A stretch of 5,070 nucleotides of DNA from Flavobacteriales bacterium (GTDB lineage: Bacteria; Bacteroidota; Bacteroidia; Flavobacteriales_D; Crocinitomicaceae): positions 1 to 5,070 of the forward strand of contig JABJEE010000247.1 in the NCBI GenBank assembly GCA_018665005.1, read 5' to 3'. Below the pieces are notes generated by a model. The model worked only from the letters and a program-made list of their open reading frames with translations, had not been told where the DNA came from and searched no databases. How positions within the stretch are numbered: the first letter of the stretch is position 1; the number at the start of each line of letters is the position of its first letter. Below, one piece after another: positions 1-5,070 of the stretch. A program made the translations under genes and the position numbers.

Positions 1-825
1 CGGGGAATCGTTCGTGCGGAGAGAATATTTGAAATAATGGACCGTAATGACCATCGACAAGACTCAGGCAAGCACGAAGGGGTTGATTTCCGCAAAGACA
101 TTTCCTTTGATAAAGTTTCCTTTTCATATACAGAAAACACCGATGTTCTGAAACAAATAAACCTAAAAATAGAGACGGGTAAAATGATTGCAATTGTTGG
201 TGCAACTGGTTCGGGAAAATCAACAATAGTTAATGTTTTGGGTAGGTTTTACGAACACCAATCAGGCACGATTAAAATTGGGGAGGTAGATATTAAAGAA
301 ATTAAACTGTCTCACTTAAGAGATAATATTGCGATTGTTTTGCAGGATATTTTTCTTTTTTCGGATACCATACATAATAATATAACTTTAGGAGATGAGA
401 CGATATCTCGAGAAGAGGTTATAAAGGCATCAAAAGCTGTGGGAGCGCATGATTTTATTACTCAACTGCCAAATGGATACGATTATTCAATCGGAGAAAG
501 GGGGTCAGTTTTATCTGTTGGACAGCGGCAATTACTCGCCTTCATTCGCGCGTATGTTTATGATCCTCAAATATTAATTTTGGATGAGGCAACATCGAGT
601 GTGGATACTGAGTCTGAAATGCTTATCCAAGAGGCAACCATTAACCTTACTAAAGGCAGGACATCGGTAGTTATTGCTCACCGACTCAGCACAATCCAGA
701 AAGCAGATCAGATTGTTGTAATGGACAAAGGGGAAATTCTGGAAATAGGGACACATAATGAGTTACTATTGAAAAACGGCAAGTACAAAACACTATATGA
801 AAAACAAATCTTTAAACCAGCATAA
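1..825 (+). CDS. ABC exporter (MsbA/MdlB-like), ATP-binding C-terminal part, 5' truncated by window edge
   Basis: This is the nucleotide-binding half of an ABC exporter with fused membrane and ATPase domains. The frame is open from base 1 and reads RGIVRAERIFEIMD, which resembles the linker between the membrane domain and the ATPase in such exporters. The ATG at 37 is therefore probably internal and the true start lies upstream. Counting from that Met, the ATPase motifs are all present in order: Walker A GATGSGKST (55-63), Q-loop VLQD (Q103), signature LSVGQRQ (159-165), Walker B ILILDEA (179-185), D-loop SSVD (187-190) and switch His IAHRLST (H215). The signature has Val where LSGGQ has Gly, a variant I recall from exporters of this group. 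Family members export lipids, drugs or other hydrophobic compounds across the inner membrane, but the substrate cannot be read from this part. The stop is one base before the likely start of the next gene, which suggests co-transcription. Confidence 0.93.
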   Translation, partial: RGIVRAERIFEIMDRNDHRQDSGKHEGVDFRKDISFDKVSFSYTENTDVLKQINLKIETGKMIAIVGATGSGKSTIVNVLGRFYEHQSGTIKIGEVDIKEIKLSHLRDNIAIVLQDIFLFSDTIHNNITLGDETISREEVIKASKAVGAHDFITQLPNGYDYSIGERGSVLSVGQRQLLAFIRAYVYDPQILILDEATSSVDTESEMLIQEATINLTKGRTSVVIAHRLSTIQKADQIVVMDKGEILEIGTHNELLLKNGKYKTLYEKQIFKPA

Positions 826-826
826 T

Positions 827-1684
827 ATGTTAGGGCTAAAAGTTGGCGGGGTGCCAGAACACTTTAACTACCCCTGGAGAATAGCCATTGAGGAAGGATT
901 ATTTAGAAAAGAAGGCATTGCTTTACATTGGGCCGACATGAGTGGAGGGACAGGCCAAATGATAAAGGGGCTTCAAACGGAATCGATTGATGTAGCGATT
1001 GTATTGACCGAGGGCATTAGCAGATCTATACTTCAAGGGTTAGACGCAAAAATATTAGATGTTTATGTAAGCACCCCTTTGTGTTGGGGAGTGCATGTCC
1101 CGTTTAAATCTAGATTCAAAACGATAAAAGATTTAGATGCCCAAACCATTGCAATTTCGAGAGAGGCATCTGGTTCACATTTGATGTCTTATGTTATGGC
1201 AGATCAAAATCAGCTGCAATCAGAAAAAATGAAATTTAATGTGGTTGGAGATGTTTACGGAGGATTGTGGGCTCTTGAGAACCGAGAAGCGCAAGTTTTT
1301 TTATGGGAGAAATACACGACGCAACCTTATGTTGATCAAAGAAAATGTAAACGTATTGGCGAAGTCTATACTCCTTGGCCGTCCTTCGTTATTGCTGCAA
1401 GAAAAGAAATCATTCAAAATCATCCAAAAGAATTAAAAAAAGTCATTGAGGTCATTCAAAACAGGTCAAAAAAAGCCAAGGAATCTAAGAATACAGCTGA
1501 AATCATTTCTTGGAGATATAATCTTGATTTGCATCAAGTAAGAAGTTGGCTTTCTCAAACAGAATGGAATGATAAACAGCAGGACATGAATAAAATAATG
1601 GAAAAGGTTGTAACTTATCTGTCAGAATTGGATTTATTATCATCACAAGAAACAGAAGATTGGTCAAAAAAATTATTTGTTTAA
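827..1684 (+). CDS. CA3427-like substrate-binding-fold protein, predicted cytoplasmic
   Basis: This 285-residue protein has the type 2 periplasmic-binding-protein fold and resembles the family named after Candida albicans CA3427, related to the NMT1/THI5-like and SsuA-like binding proteins. Conserved stretches are GGVPEHFNYPW (residues 7-17), SGGTGQM (39-45), TEG (61-63), SREASGSHLM (111-120), FLWEKYTT (158-165) and PWPSF (183-187). They lie where the two lobes and the ligand cleft are expected. There is no signal peptide or lipobox, so it is probably cytoplasmic and not a classical importer subunit; the ligand is unknown. I prefer the ATG at 827 because the conserved region begins immediately and it lies just after the upstream stop at 823-825. 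An in-frame ATG at 797 would add ten residues (MKNKSLNQHN) and overlap the ABC gene by 29 bases; it cannot be excluded. No clear Shine-Dalgarno precedes either start. Confidence 0.88.
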   Translation: MLGLKVGGVPEHFNYPWRIAIEEGLFRKEGIALHWADMSGGTGQMIKGLQTESIDVAIVLTEGISRSILQGLDAKILDVYVSTPLCWGVHVPFKSRFKTIKDLDAQTIAISREASGSHLMSYVMADQNQLQSEKMKFNVVGDVYGGLWALENREAQVFLWEKYTTQPYVDQRKCKRIGEVYTPWPSFVIAARKEIIQNHPKELKKVIEVIQNRSKKAKESKNTAEIISWRYNLDLHQVRSWLSQTEWNDKQQDMNKIMEKVVTYLSELDLLSSQETEDWSKKLFV

Positions 1685-2880
1685 GCTTTTTAGCATGTAC
1701 CACAACGTTTGTAAATGCTCAGCAAGGGTGCACAGACCCCTTGGCAAGTAACTATTCAAGTGGTGCAACTGTGAATGATGGTTCATGTATTTATGAACCA
1801 ACAAACTATACGATGGAAGATGTGGCTGATTTAAACAGTTCACTTTTAAATGAAAATTCTGGAATTATCGTTTTTAACGATCATGTTTTTACCATTAATG
1901 ATGGCGGTAATTCAAATACTATTTTTGAGCTTGATACACTGGGGAGTATAATTAGAGAAATCAGCATATTAAGCGCTTCTAATGTGGATTGGGAAGCCAT
2001 TAGTCAAAACAGTCAAAGTGTTTTTGTTGGTGATTTTGGAAACAACTCTGGATCAAGAGAAAACCTTTGTATTTATGAAATTAGTAAGGCAGACATTCAA
2101 GACCCATCGTTAAACCAAGTGCCTGCTGCACGAAGCGTATTTCGCTACGAAGATCAAATTGATTTCACTTGGGGATCTAATGCGCACAATTATGATTGCG
2201 AGGCCTTCCTTTGTACAGAAGACTCGATGTATCTTTTTTCTAAAAACTGGATAGATCAAGAAACAAAACTTTATGGTTTACCAATTTCGTGGGTTGATAC
2301 TGCAACCGCAATATTGAAGAACAGTTTTAATGTTGATGGTCTTGTTACCGATGCGTCAATTGATTCTTCAGGGGAAAGTGTAATGCTTTTGGGCTATAAA
2401 AACAATGGTGCAAACTTCTACACTAGTTTTATTTGGATGCTTTGGGATTATAACGCAAACGATTTCTTCTCGGGTAACAAGAGAAGAATAGAGATAGGGA
2501 GCATGCTGTCCCTTGGTCAAACAGAAGGAATTGCACTTAACGGAAACGCCTCTGGCTTTGTGAGTTCAGAGGAGATAAGCTCTGTAATTACCATACCTCC
2601 AAAATTATTAAAATTTGATTTTTCAGAATATTTTAATGGTGAAGCATTAAATATAATACCCAAAGGAAATAAAGAAATTTTGATTTATCCAAATCCAAGC
2701 ACTCAGTTTATCCGAATAGAAAAGCAAAATGAGCCATTTAAAATATATGAGCTTGCCACATCAAGACTTGTTTTAAAAGGATTAATTAGATCGAATCAAA
2801 TCGATGTTACATCATTGAGCTCAGGTCATTTCTACCTGCAAGTAGGACGATCCAGAACTAAATTCACCAAACAGAAATAG
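1660..2880 (+). CDS. T9SS-secreted beta-propeller-like protein with GCTDP motif and type A sorting domain
   Basis: This 406-residue protein is probably exported by Sec and then released or surface-anchored by the type IX secretion system. Residues 1-20 (VKK, then IICLSFLACTTTFVNA) form a signal peptide with likely cleavage before QQG. Residues 23-43 carry the GCTDP...NY...AT.NDGSC motif, whose two cysteines (C24, C43) probably form a disulphide; it is frequent in secreted Bacteroidota proteins. The middle (about 50-325) resembles phytase-like or SdiA-regulated-type propellers, with phrases such as NVDWEAIS, VFVGDFGNNSG, DCEAF, YLFSKNW and TEGIAL. The end (about 338-406) is a type A sorting domain with IYPNPS, then DVTSLSSGHFYLQV and a basic tail. 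No ATG lies upstream in frame before the stop at 1591-1593. The TTG at 1660 is the best start because it gives a complete signal peptide; it overlaps the previous gene by 25 bases. Substrate and activity are unknown. Confidence 0.88.
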   Translation: MVKKIICLSFLACTTTFVNAQQGCTDPLASNYSSGATVNDGSCIYEPTNYTMEDVADLNSSLLNENSGIIVFNDHVFTINDGGNSNTIFELDTLGSIIREISILSASNVDWEAISQNSQSVFVGDFGNNSGSRENLCIYEISKADIQDPSLNQVPAARSVFRYEDQIDFTWGSNAHNYDCEAFLCTEDSMYLFSKNWIDQETKLYGLPISWVDTATAILKNSFNVDGLVTDASIDSSGESVMLLGYKNNGANFYTSFIWMLWDYNANDFFSGNKRRIEIGSMLSLGQTEGIALNGNASGFVSSEEISSVITIPPKLLKFDFSEYFNGEALNIIPKGNKEILIYPNPSTQFIRIEKQNEPFKIYELATSRLVLKGLIRSNQIDVTSLSSGHFYLQVGRSRTKFTKQK

Positions 2881-2894
2881 GCAAATCACGCCTA
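2878..2894 (+). terminator. Weak hairpin at the T9SS gene stop codon
   Basis: TAGGC (2878-2882, including the TAG stop) and GCCTA (2890-2894) can form a five-base-pair stem with a seven-base loop. AT-rich sequence follows, but no run of T. It could slow or end transcription or protect the mRNA end, but it is too weak to call a confident intrinsic terminator. Confidence 0.22.
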
Positions 2895-2940
2895 ATTATC
2901 TATTTATCAACAAGTTCAACTCGCGGTTATTTGATGAATT

Positions 2941-2972
2941 ATTGGGATTTATCCGTTTTTTTTGTAAATTAG
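2941..2972 (+). promoter_or_regulatory. Possible Bacteroidota-type promoter for the small membrane protein-msrA-SOUL cluster
   Basis: The Bacteroidota housekeeping promoter has a -33 TTTG-like element and a -7 TAnnTTTG element. Here ATTG (2941-2944) is followed after 20 bases by TAAATTAG (2965-2972), which matches the -7 consensus except for one A in place of T. A start near 2977-2980 would give a leader of about 15-18 bases before the ATG at 2995. The match is imperfect and such AT-rich motifs arise easily by chance. Confidence 0.25.
2945..2963 (+). terminator. Possible weak intrinsic terminator: short palindrome plus T-run
   Basis: GGAT (2945-2948) and ATCC (2951-2954) are inverted around two T residues and are followed after one G by eight T (2956-2963). 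The T-run is typical of an intrinsic terminator, but the stem is only three to four pairs and would be unstable. The same bases fall in the spacer of the promoter proposed here, so the two readings compete. Confidence 0.2.
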
Positions 2973-2994
2973 ATGTGACTAATAACTTAAAACT

Positions 2995-3099
2995 ATGTTA
3001 CACGACACAACAATGTGGATTGCCATAGGTACAATCGTATCTATTGTTTTGGTAATCTTTCTTGCATTTACAGCAGAAAACCGAAAAAGCAAACACTAA
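2995..3099 (+). CDS. Small single-span membrane protein, 34 residues
   Basis: The frame from ATG 2995 to TAA 3097-3099 encodes a 34-residue peptide that I do not recognise. It has a short polar start (MLHDTTMW), a hydrophobic helix of about 18 residues (IAIGTIVSIVLVIFLAF, roughly 9-26) and a basic tail (AENRKSKH). By the positive-inside rule the C-terminus should face the cytoplasm and the N-terminus the periplasm. A well-formed helix flanked by polar ends in such a short frame is unlikely by chance, and the gene sits in the gap that would otherwise separate the T9SS gene from msrA. It ends 35 bases before msrA and is probably co-transcribed with it. Tiny one-helix proteins often act as accessory subunits of membrane complexes, but no partner is evident here. 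No Shine-Dalgarno is visible, which is usual for this phylum. Confidence 0.65.
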   Translation: MLHDTTMWIAIGTIVSIVLVIFLAFTAENRKSKH

Positions 3100-3134
3100 A
3101 CAAAACTTAATCACATAAGATTTGTTTATAAGGA

Positions 3135-3716
3135 ATGAAAGGCTATTTTCTTCTTGCACTAATGTTATGCTCTTTTTTTGGCAGTTTCGCTCAAAGAGAT
3201 AAGGCCTATTTTGCTTCAGGTTGTTTTTGGTGTGTTGAGGCCATTTTTGAAGCAATACCCGGTGTTATAGATGTAAAATCAGGTTATTGTGGCGGTAAAA
3301 CAGAGAATCCTACTTATCGAGAAATTTGTACAGGTTTAACAGGTCATGCAGAAGCAGTTGAAGTAACCTTTAACAGAAAAAGCGTTTCATATGAAACGTT
3401 GTTGGAGGTGTTTTTTTACTCTCATGATCCTACAACACTCAACAGACAAGGACCCGATGTAGGCACGCAATACAGGTCGGCAATTTTTTATGTTGAACCA
3501 TACCAAAAGGCAAAAGCTGAAGCATTTATCAGCCAGTTGTTGATTGAAAATAAATTTAAACGAATAACTACGAGTGTTGAGAAAATGAATGCCTTTTACA
3601 AGGCCGAAAATTACCATCAGGATTTTGAAAAAAATAATCCAACACATCCGTATGTTAATTCGGTGGGGAAGGAGCGAAAGATGAAATTTTTAAAAAAATA
3701 CAAAAACAGAAACTAA
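3135..3716 (+). CDS. msrA: Exported peptide-methionine (S)-S-oxide reductase MsrA
   Basis: MsrA reduces the S form of methionine sulfoxide in proteins back to methionine. The 193-residue product has the family's catalytic motif GCFWCVE, with C30 as the nucleophile, and GHAE (E73) and GPDVGTQYRS (D108, Y113). The spacing from C30 matches that of C51, E94, D129 and Y134 in E. coli MsrA. Residues 1-20 (MKGYFLLALMLCSFFGSFAQ) look like a Sec signal peptide cleaved near SFA-Q. C12 lacks a proper lipobox, so it is probably a soluble periplasmic enzyme. No cysteine follows C65: the C-terminal YC site that often recycles the enzyme reads HPYVNSV. The second motif cysteine C33, or C52 and C65, could resolve the sulfenic acid instead; that is inference. 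No MsrB domain is fused. The ATG at 3135 is chosen because it gives the complete signal peptide. It is 20 bases upstream of the SOUL gene, probably in one operon. Confidence 0.95.
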   Translation: MKGYFLLALMLCSFFGSFAQRDKAYFASGCFWCVEAIFEAIPGVIDVKSGYCGGKTENPTYREICTGLTGHAEAVEVTFNRKSVSYETLLEVFFYSHDPTTLNRQGPDVGTQYRSAIFYVEPYQKAKAEAFISQLLIENKFKRITTSVEKMNAFYKAENYHQDFEKNNPTHPYVNSVGKERKMKFLKKYKNRN

Positions 3717-3736
3717 ACAAGCTAAACTCAAAAACC

Positions 3737-4321
3737 ATGTCTAAAATCTCTTATTTCATATCCATCTCTATTGTTTTGCTCATTTTAAGTCAGTTTTTCA
3801 TGGCATACCAATCTTCAAAAATAGAATCGCCAAAGTACACCTTATTAAAGGCTTATGATGAGTTTGAGCTTAGACAATACGGATCAATGATCGTAGCTCA
3901 GACAGTAGTGAAGAGTAAATCTTATGAATCTTCCTCCAGTAATGGGTTTAGAACTGTAGCGAATTATATTTTTGGCGGCAATGATGAGAAAAAGAAAATA
4001 GCCATGACGTCTCCAGTTATTATGGATATGGGTGATGAAACAAAAATGTCCTTTGTCATGCCAAAAGAACATTCTATGGCCAGTCTTCCAGAACCAAATT
4101 CTGATCAGATAGAAATTTTAAGAGTCTCTCCAAAAAAATATGCTGTTTTAACTTTTCCGGGATATGCGAACAACAAGAAAATAGCAAAGTATTCCAAAAA
4201 GTTACTTGCGAGTGTTAAGTCAGAAGGGATAGAAACGTTTGGAAACATTCAGTTTATGGGGTATAACGCACCATGGCAAGTCTTAGGCAGGAAAAATGAA
4301 GTAGCCATTGAAGTAAAATAA
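3737..4321 (+). CDS. SOUL/HEBP-family putative haem-binding protein with N-terminal membrane anchor or signal
   Basis: This 194-residue protein belongs to the SOUL haem-binding family (relatives of HEBP1/p22HBP and SOUL). After a hydrophobic N-terminus (about 5-24), the domain runs from ESPKYTLLKAYDEFELRQY (about 30-48) to the end. It shows family hallmarks: FRTVANYIFGGNDEKKKIAMTSPV (71-94), MSFVMP (104-109), YNAPW (176-180) and RKNEVAIEV near the C-terminus. Members bind haem or tetrapyrroles weakly, often without a conserved histidine ligand; haem binding here is inferred from the family only. The N-terminus could be a signal anchor or a cleaved signal peptide: there is no lipobox and the possible FMA-Y cleavage site is poor. 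Either way the domain should sit in the periplasm, in the same compartment as MsrA. The start at 3737 follows the msrA stop by 20 bases, with no clear Shine-Dalgarno. The gene converges with the protease gene. Confidence 0.9.
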   Translation: MSKISYFISISIVLLILSQFFMAYQSSKIESPKYTLLKAYDEFELRQYGSMIVAQTVVKSKSYESSSSNGFRTVANYIFGGNDEKKKIAMTSPVIMDMGDETKMSFVMPKEHSMASLPEPNSDQIEILRVSPKKYAVLTFPGYANNKKIAKYSKKLLASVKSEGIETFGNIQFMGYNAPWQVLGRKNEVAIEVK

Positions 4322-4332
4322 TAACAATTGGG

Positions 4333-5070
4333 CTATTTGTCTAATGCTTGAAAAGCACTTTGAAATTCTGAGTCAAACTCATTATATACCGAAAAGAAGC
4401 CGTTTTCTTGCCAAATCTGTCTTGCGATTTCAGCTTTGAGTTGGATGGACAATCTGCGTTCACAATATTGTATGTCTTTTTTACTGTATGCATGTATATT
4501 CAGTTCCGAATCGGCATATTCAACAAGTTCATTTATTAACGACTCATCTATTTTGAATACCTCTTTATATTGATTTAGGGAAGACCATGGGTTTTGTGAG
4601 AAGTACTGATTTCTTTTTACATAATCAAACGCGAATTGATTAATGGCTCCTCCCCAAAGAAGTGAAGAATAATAGAGCCCAGTTCCTGTGGTATCTAATG
4701 GTACAAAGATGTCAGGGCTTATTCCACCTCCACCATAAACATCGCGACCACCAACGGTTTGGTATTTTAAAGAGTCATTAAATAAAGAGGAGTCAATTGT
4801 AAACATGGATGCCTCTGTCCTCGTTGGATCATTATAATAATCTTCGTAATTATCTGTGTAAGGTCGCTGAATACACCTACCGGAAGGCGTGTAGTAACGT
4901 GCAACCGTTATTCGTACGGAGCTTCCATCTCTTAGTTTTTGATCTTCTTGCACAAGTCCTTTTCCAAAAGATCTTCGTCCGACAATAACTCCGCGGTCAT
5001 TATCCTGAATTGCTCCTGCAACAATTTCACTCGCAGATGCCGAGCTTGAATTGATTAAAATAACCAATTC
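4333..5070 (-). CDS. S41-family (CtpA/Prc-like) C-terminal processing protease, C-terminal part, 5' truncated by window edge
   Basis: S41 carboxyl-terminal processing proteases are serine proteases of the cell envelope with a Ser/Lys dyad, and usually carry a PDZ domain. Only the last roughly 246 residues are inside the window. The frame is open to base 5070, and the TTG at 5065-5067 is an internal Leu codon within ELVILIN, not a start. The catalytic Ser lies in NSSSASASEIV (codon about 5035-5037) and the Lys in RRSFGKGLVQ (codon 4960-4962). Their 25-residue spacing equals that of S430 and K455 in E. coli Prc. The segment that follows (RDGSSVRITVARYYTPSGRCIQRPY) is typical of the family, as is GGRDVYGGGGISPDIFVPLD. 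The C-terminal region of about 120 residues is a helical extension common in Bacteroidota members. The N-terminal part and PDZ domain are beyond the edge. The stop is TAG (4333-4335), 11 bases from the SOUL gene's stop. Confidence 0.94.
   Translation of the reverse strand, partial: ELVILINSSSASASEIVAGAIQDNDRGVIVGRRSFGKGLVQEDQKLRDGSSVRITVARYYTPSGRCIQRPYTDNYEDYYNDPTRTEASMFTIDSSLFNDSLKYQTVGGRDVYGGGGISPDIFVPLDTTGTGLYYSSLLWGGAINQFAFDYVKRNQYFSQNPWSSLNQYKEVFKIDESLINELVEYADSELNIHAYSKKDIQYCERRLSIQLKAEIARQIWQENGFFSVYNEFDSEFQSAFQALDK

Larger units (their letters stand above)
2881..2994. other. Intergenic region between the two + strand gene clusters
   Basis: This 114-base AT-rich gap is the largest non-coding stretch in the window and the only place where a new + strand transcription unit clearly could begin. 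It contains a weak hairpin at its left end, a short GGAT-TT-ATCC palindrome followed by eight T residues, and a possible Bacteroidota-type promoter. I see no tRNA, riboswitch or repeat array in it. Confidence 0.6.

Noticed and set aside
1239..1436. Alternative forward frame within the CA3427-like gene
   Set aside because: Lies entirely within a gene with family-conserved residues on both sides; composition and content look like out-of-frame translation.
2495..2515. Imperfect inverted repeat AGGGA...TCCCT around GCATGC
   Set aside because: It lies in the middle of the T9SS coding sequence with no accompanying T-run or regulatory context, so it is likely chance.
3116..3124. TAAGATTTG just before msrA, similar to the Bacteroidota -7 element
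   Set aside because: It has three bases between TA and TTTG instead of two, and it lies only ten bases before the msrA ATG, leaving almost no leader.
3130..3134. AAGGA immediately before the msrA start, as a ribosome binding site
   Set aside because: It abuts the ATG without the usual spacer of about five to nine bases, and Bacteroidota genes generally do not rely on Shine-Dalgarno pairing.
2998..3255. Reverse-strand frame of 85 codons covering the small membrane protein and the start of msrA
   Set aside because: It would begin at TTG, overlaps two better-supported forward genes in full, and its translation shows no recognisable domain; it looks like a shadow of the forward coding sequence.
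3387..3647. Reverse-strand frame of 86 codons inside msrA
   Set aside because: Fully antisense to conserved MsrA coding sequence, with no recognisable motif or separate signals.
5065..5067. TTG on the - strand as the start of the S41 protease
   Set aside because: The frame stays open to the window edge and the codon lies within the conserved strand leading to the catalytic serine, so it is an internal leucine of a truncated gene.

Overview
This AT-rich window looks like the chromosome of a Bacteroidota member, most likely a flavobacterium-like marine or environmental bacterium. Three things support this. A secreted protein carries both the Bacteroidota cysteine-paired N-terminal motif (GCTDP...NY...AT.NDGSC) and a type IX secretion (T9SS) C-terminal sorting domain. 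Genes begin without clear Shine-Dalgarno sequences. The ABC exporter and S41 protease have the sequence style typical of this phylum. No rRNA, tRNA, CRISPR array, insertion sequence or phage gene was seen.

Layout on the + strand. At 1-825 is the C-terminal part of an ABC exporter, cut by the window edge. It is followed almost without a gap by a cytoplasmic periplasmic-binding-protein-fold protein of the CA3427 type (about 827-1684). Next is a T9SS-secreted, beta-propeller-like protein (1660-2880) that appears to start at a TTG codon inside the end of the previous gene. These three form a tightly packed, probably co-transcribed block.

After a 114-base intergenic stretch comes a second + strand cluster. 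It holds a tiny single-membrane-span protein of 34 residues (2995-3099), an exported MsrA methionine sulfoxide reductase (3135-3716), and a SOUL/HEBP-type putative haem-binding protein with an N-terminal hydrophobic segment (3737-4321). All three are predicted to act in or outside the inner membrane, so the cluster may be a small envelope module for oxidative damage and haem. That functional link is inference from gene order.

On the - strand, converging on the SOUL gene with only 11 bases between stop codons, is the C-terminal part of an S41 (CtpA/Prc-like) protease with its Ser/Lys catalytic pair visible. It runs off the right edge.

Most of the window is recognisable housekeeping or envelope biology. 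The least explained items are the 34-residue membrane protein, the msrA-SOUL pairing, the TTG-started overlapping T9SS gene, and the signal-peptide-less binding protein beside an exporter.
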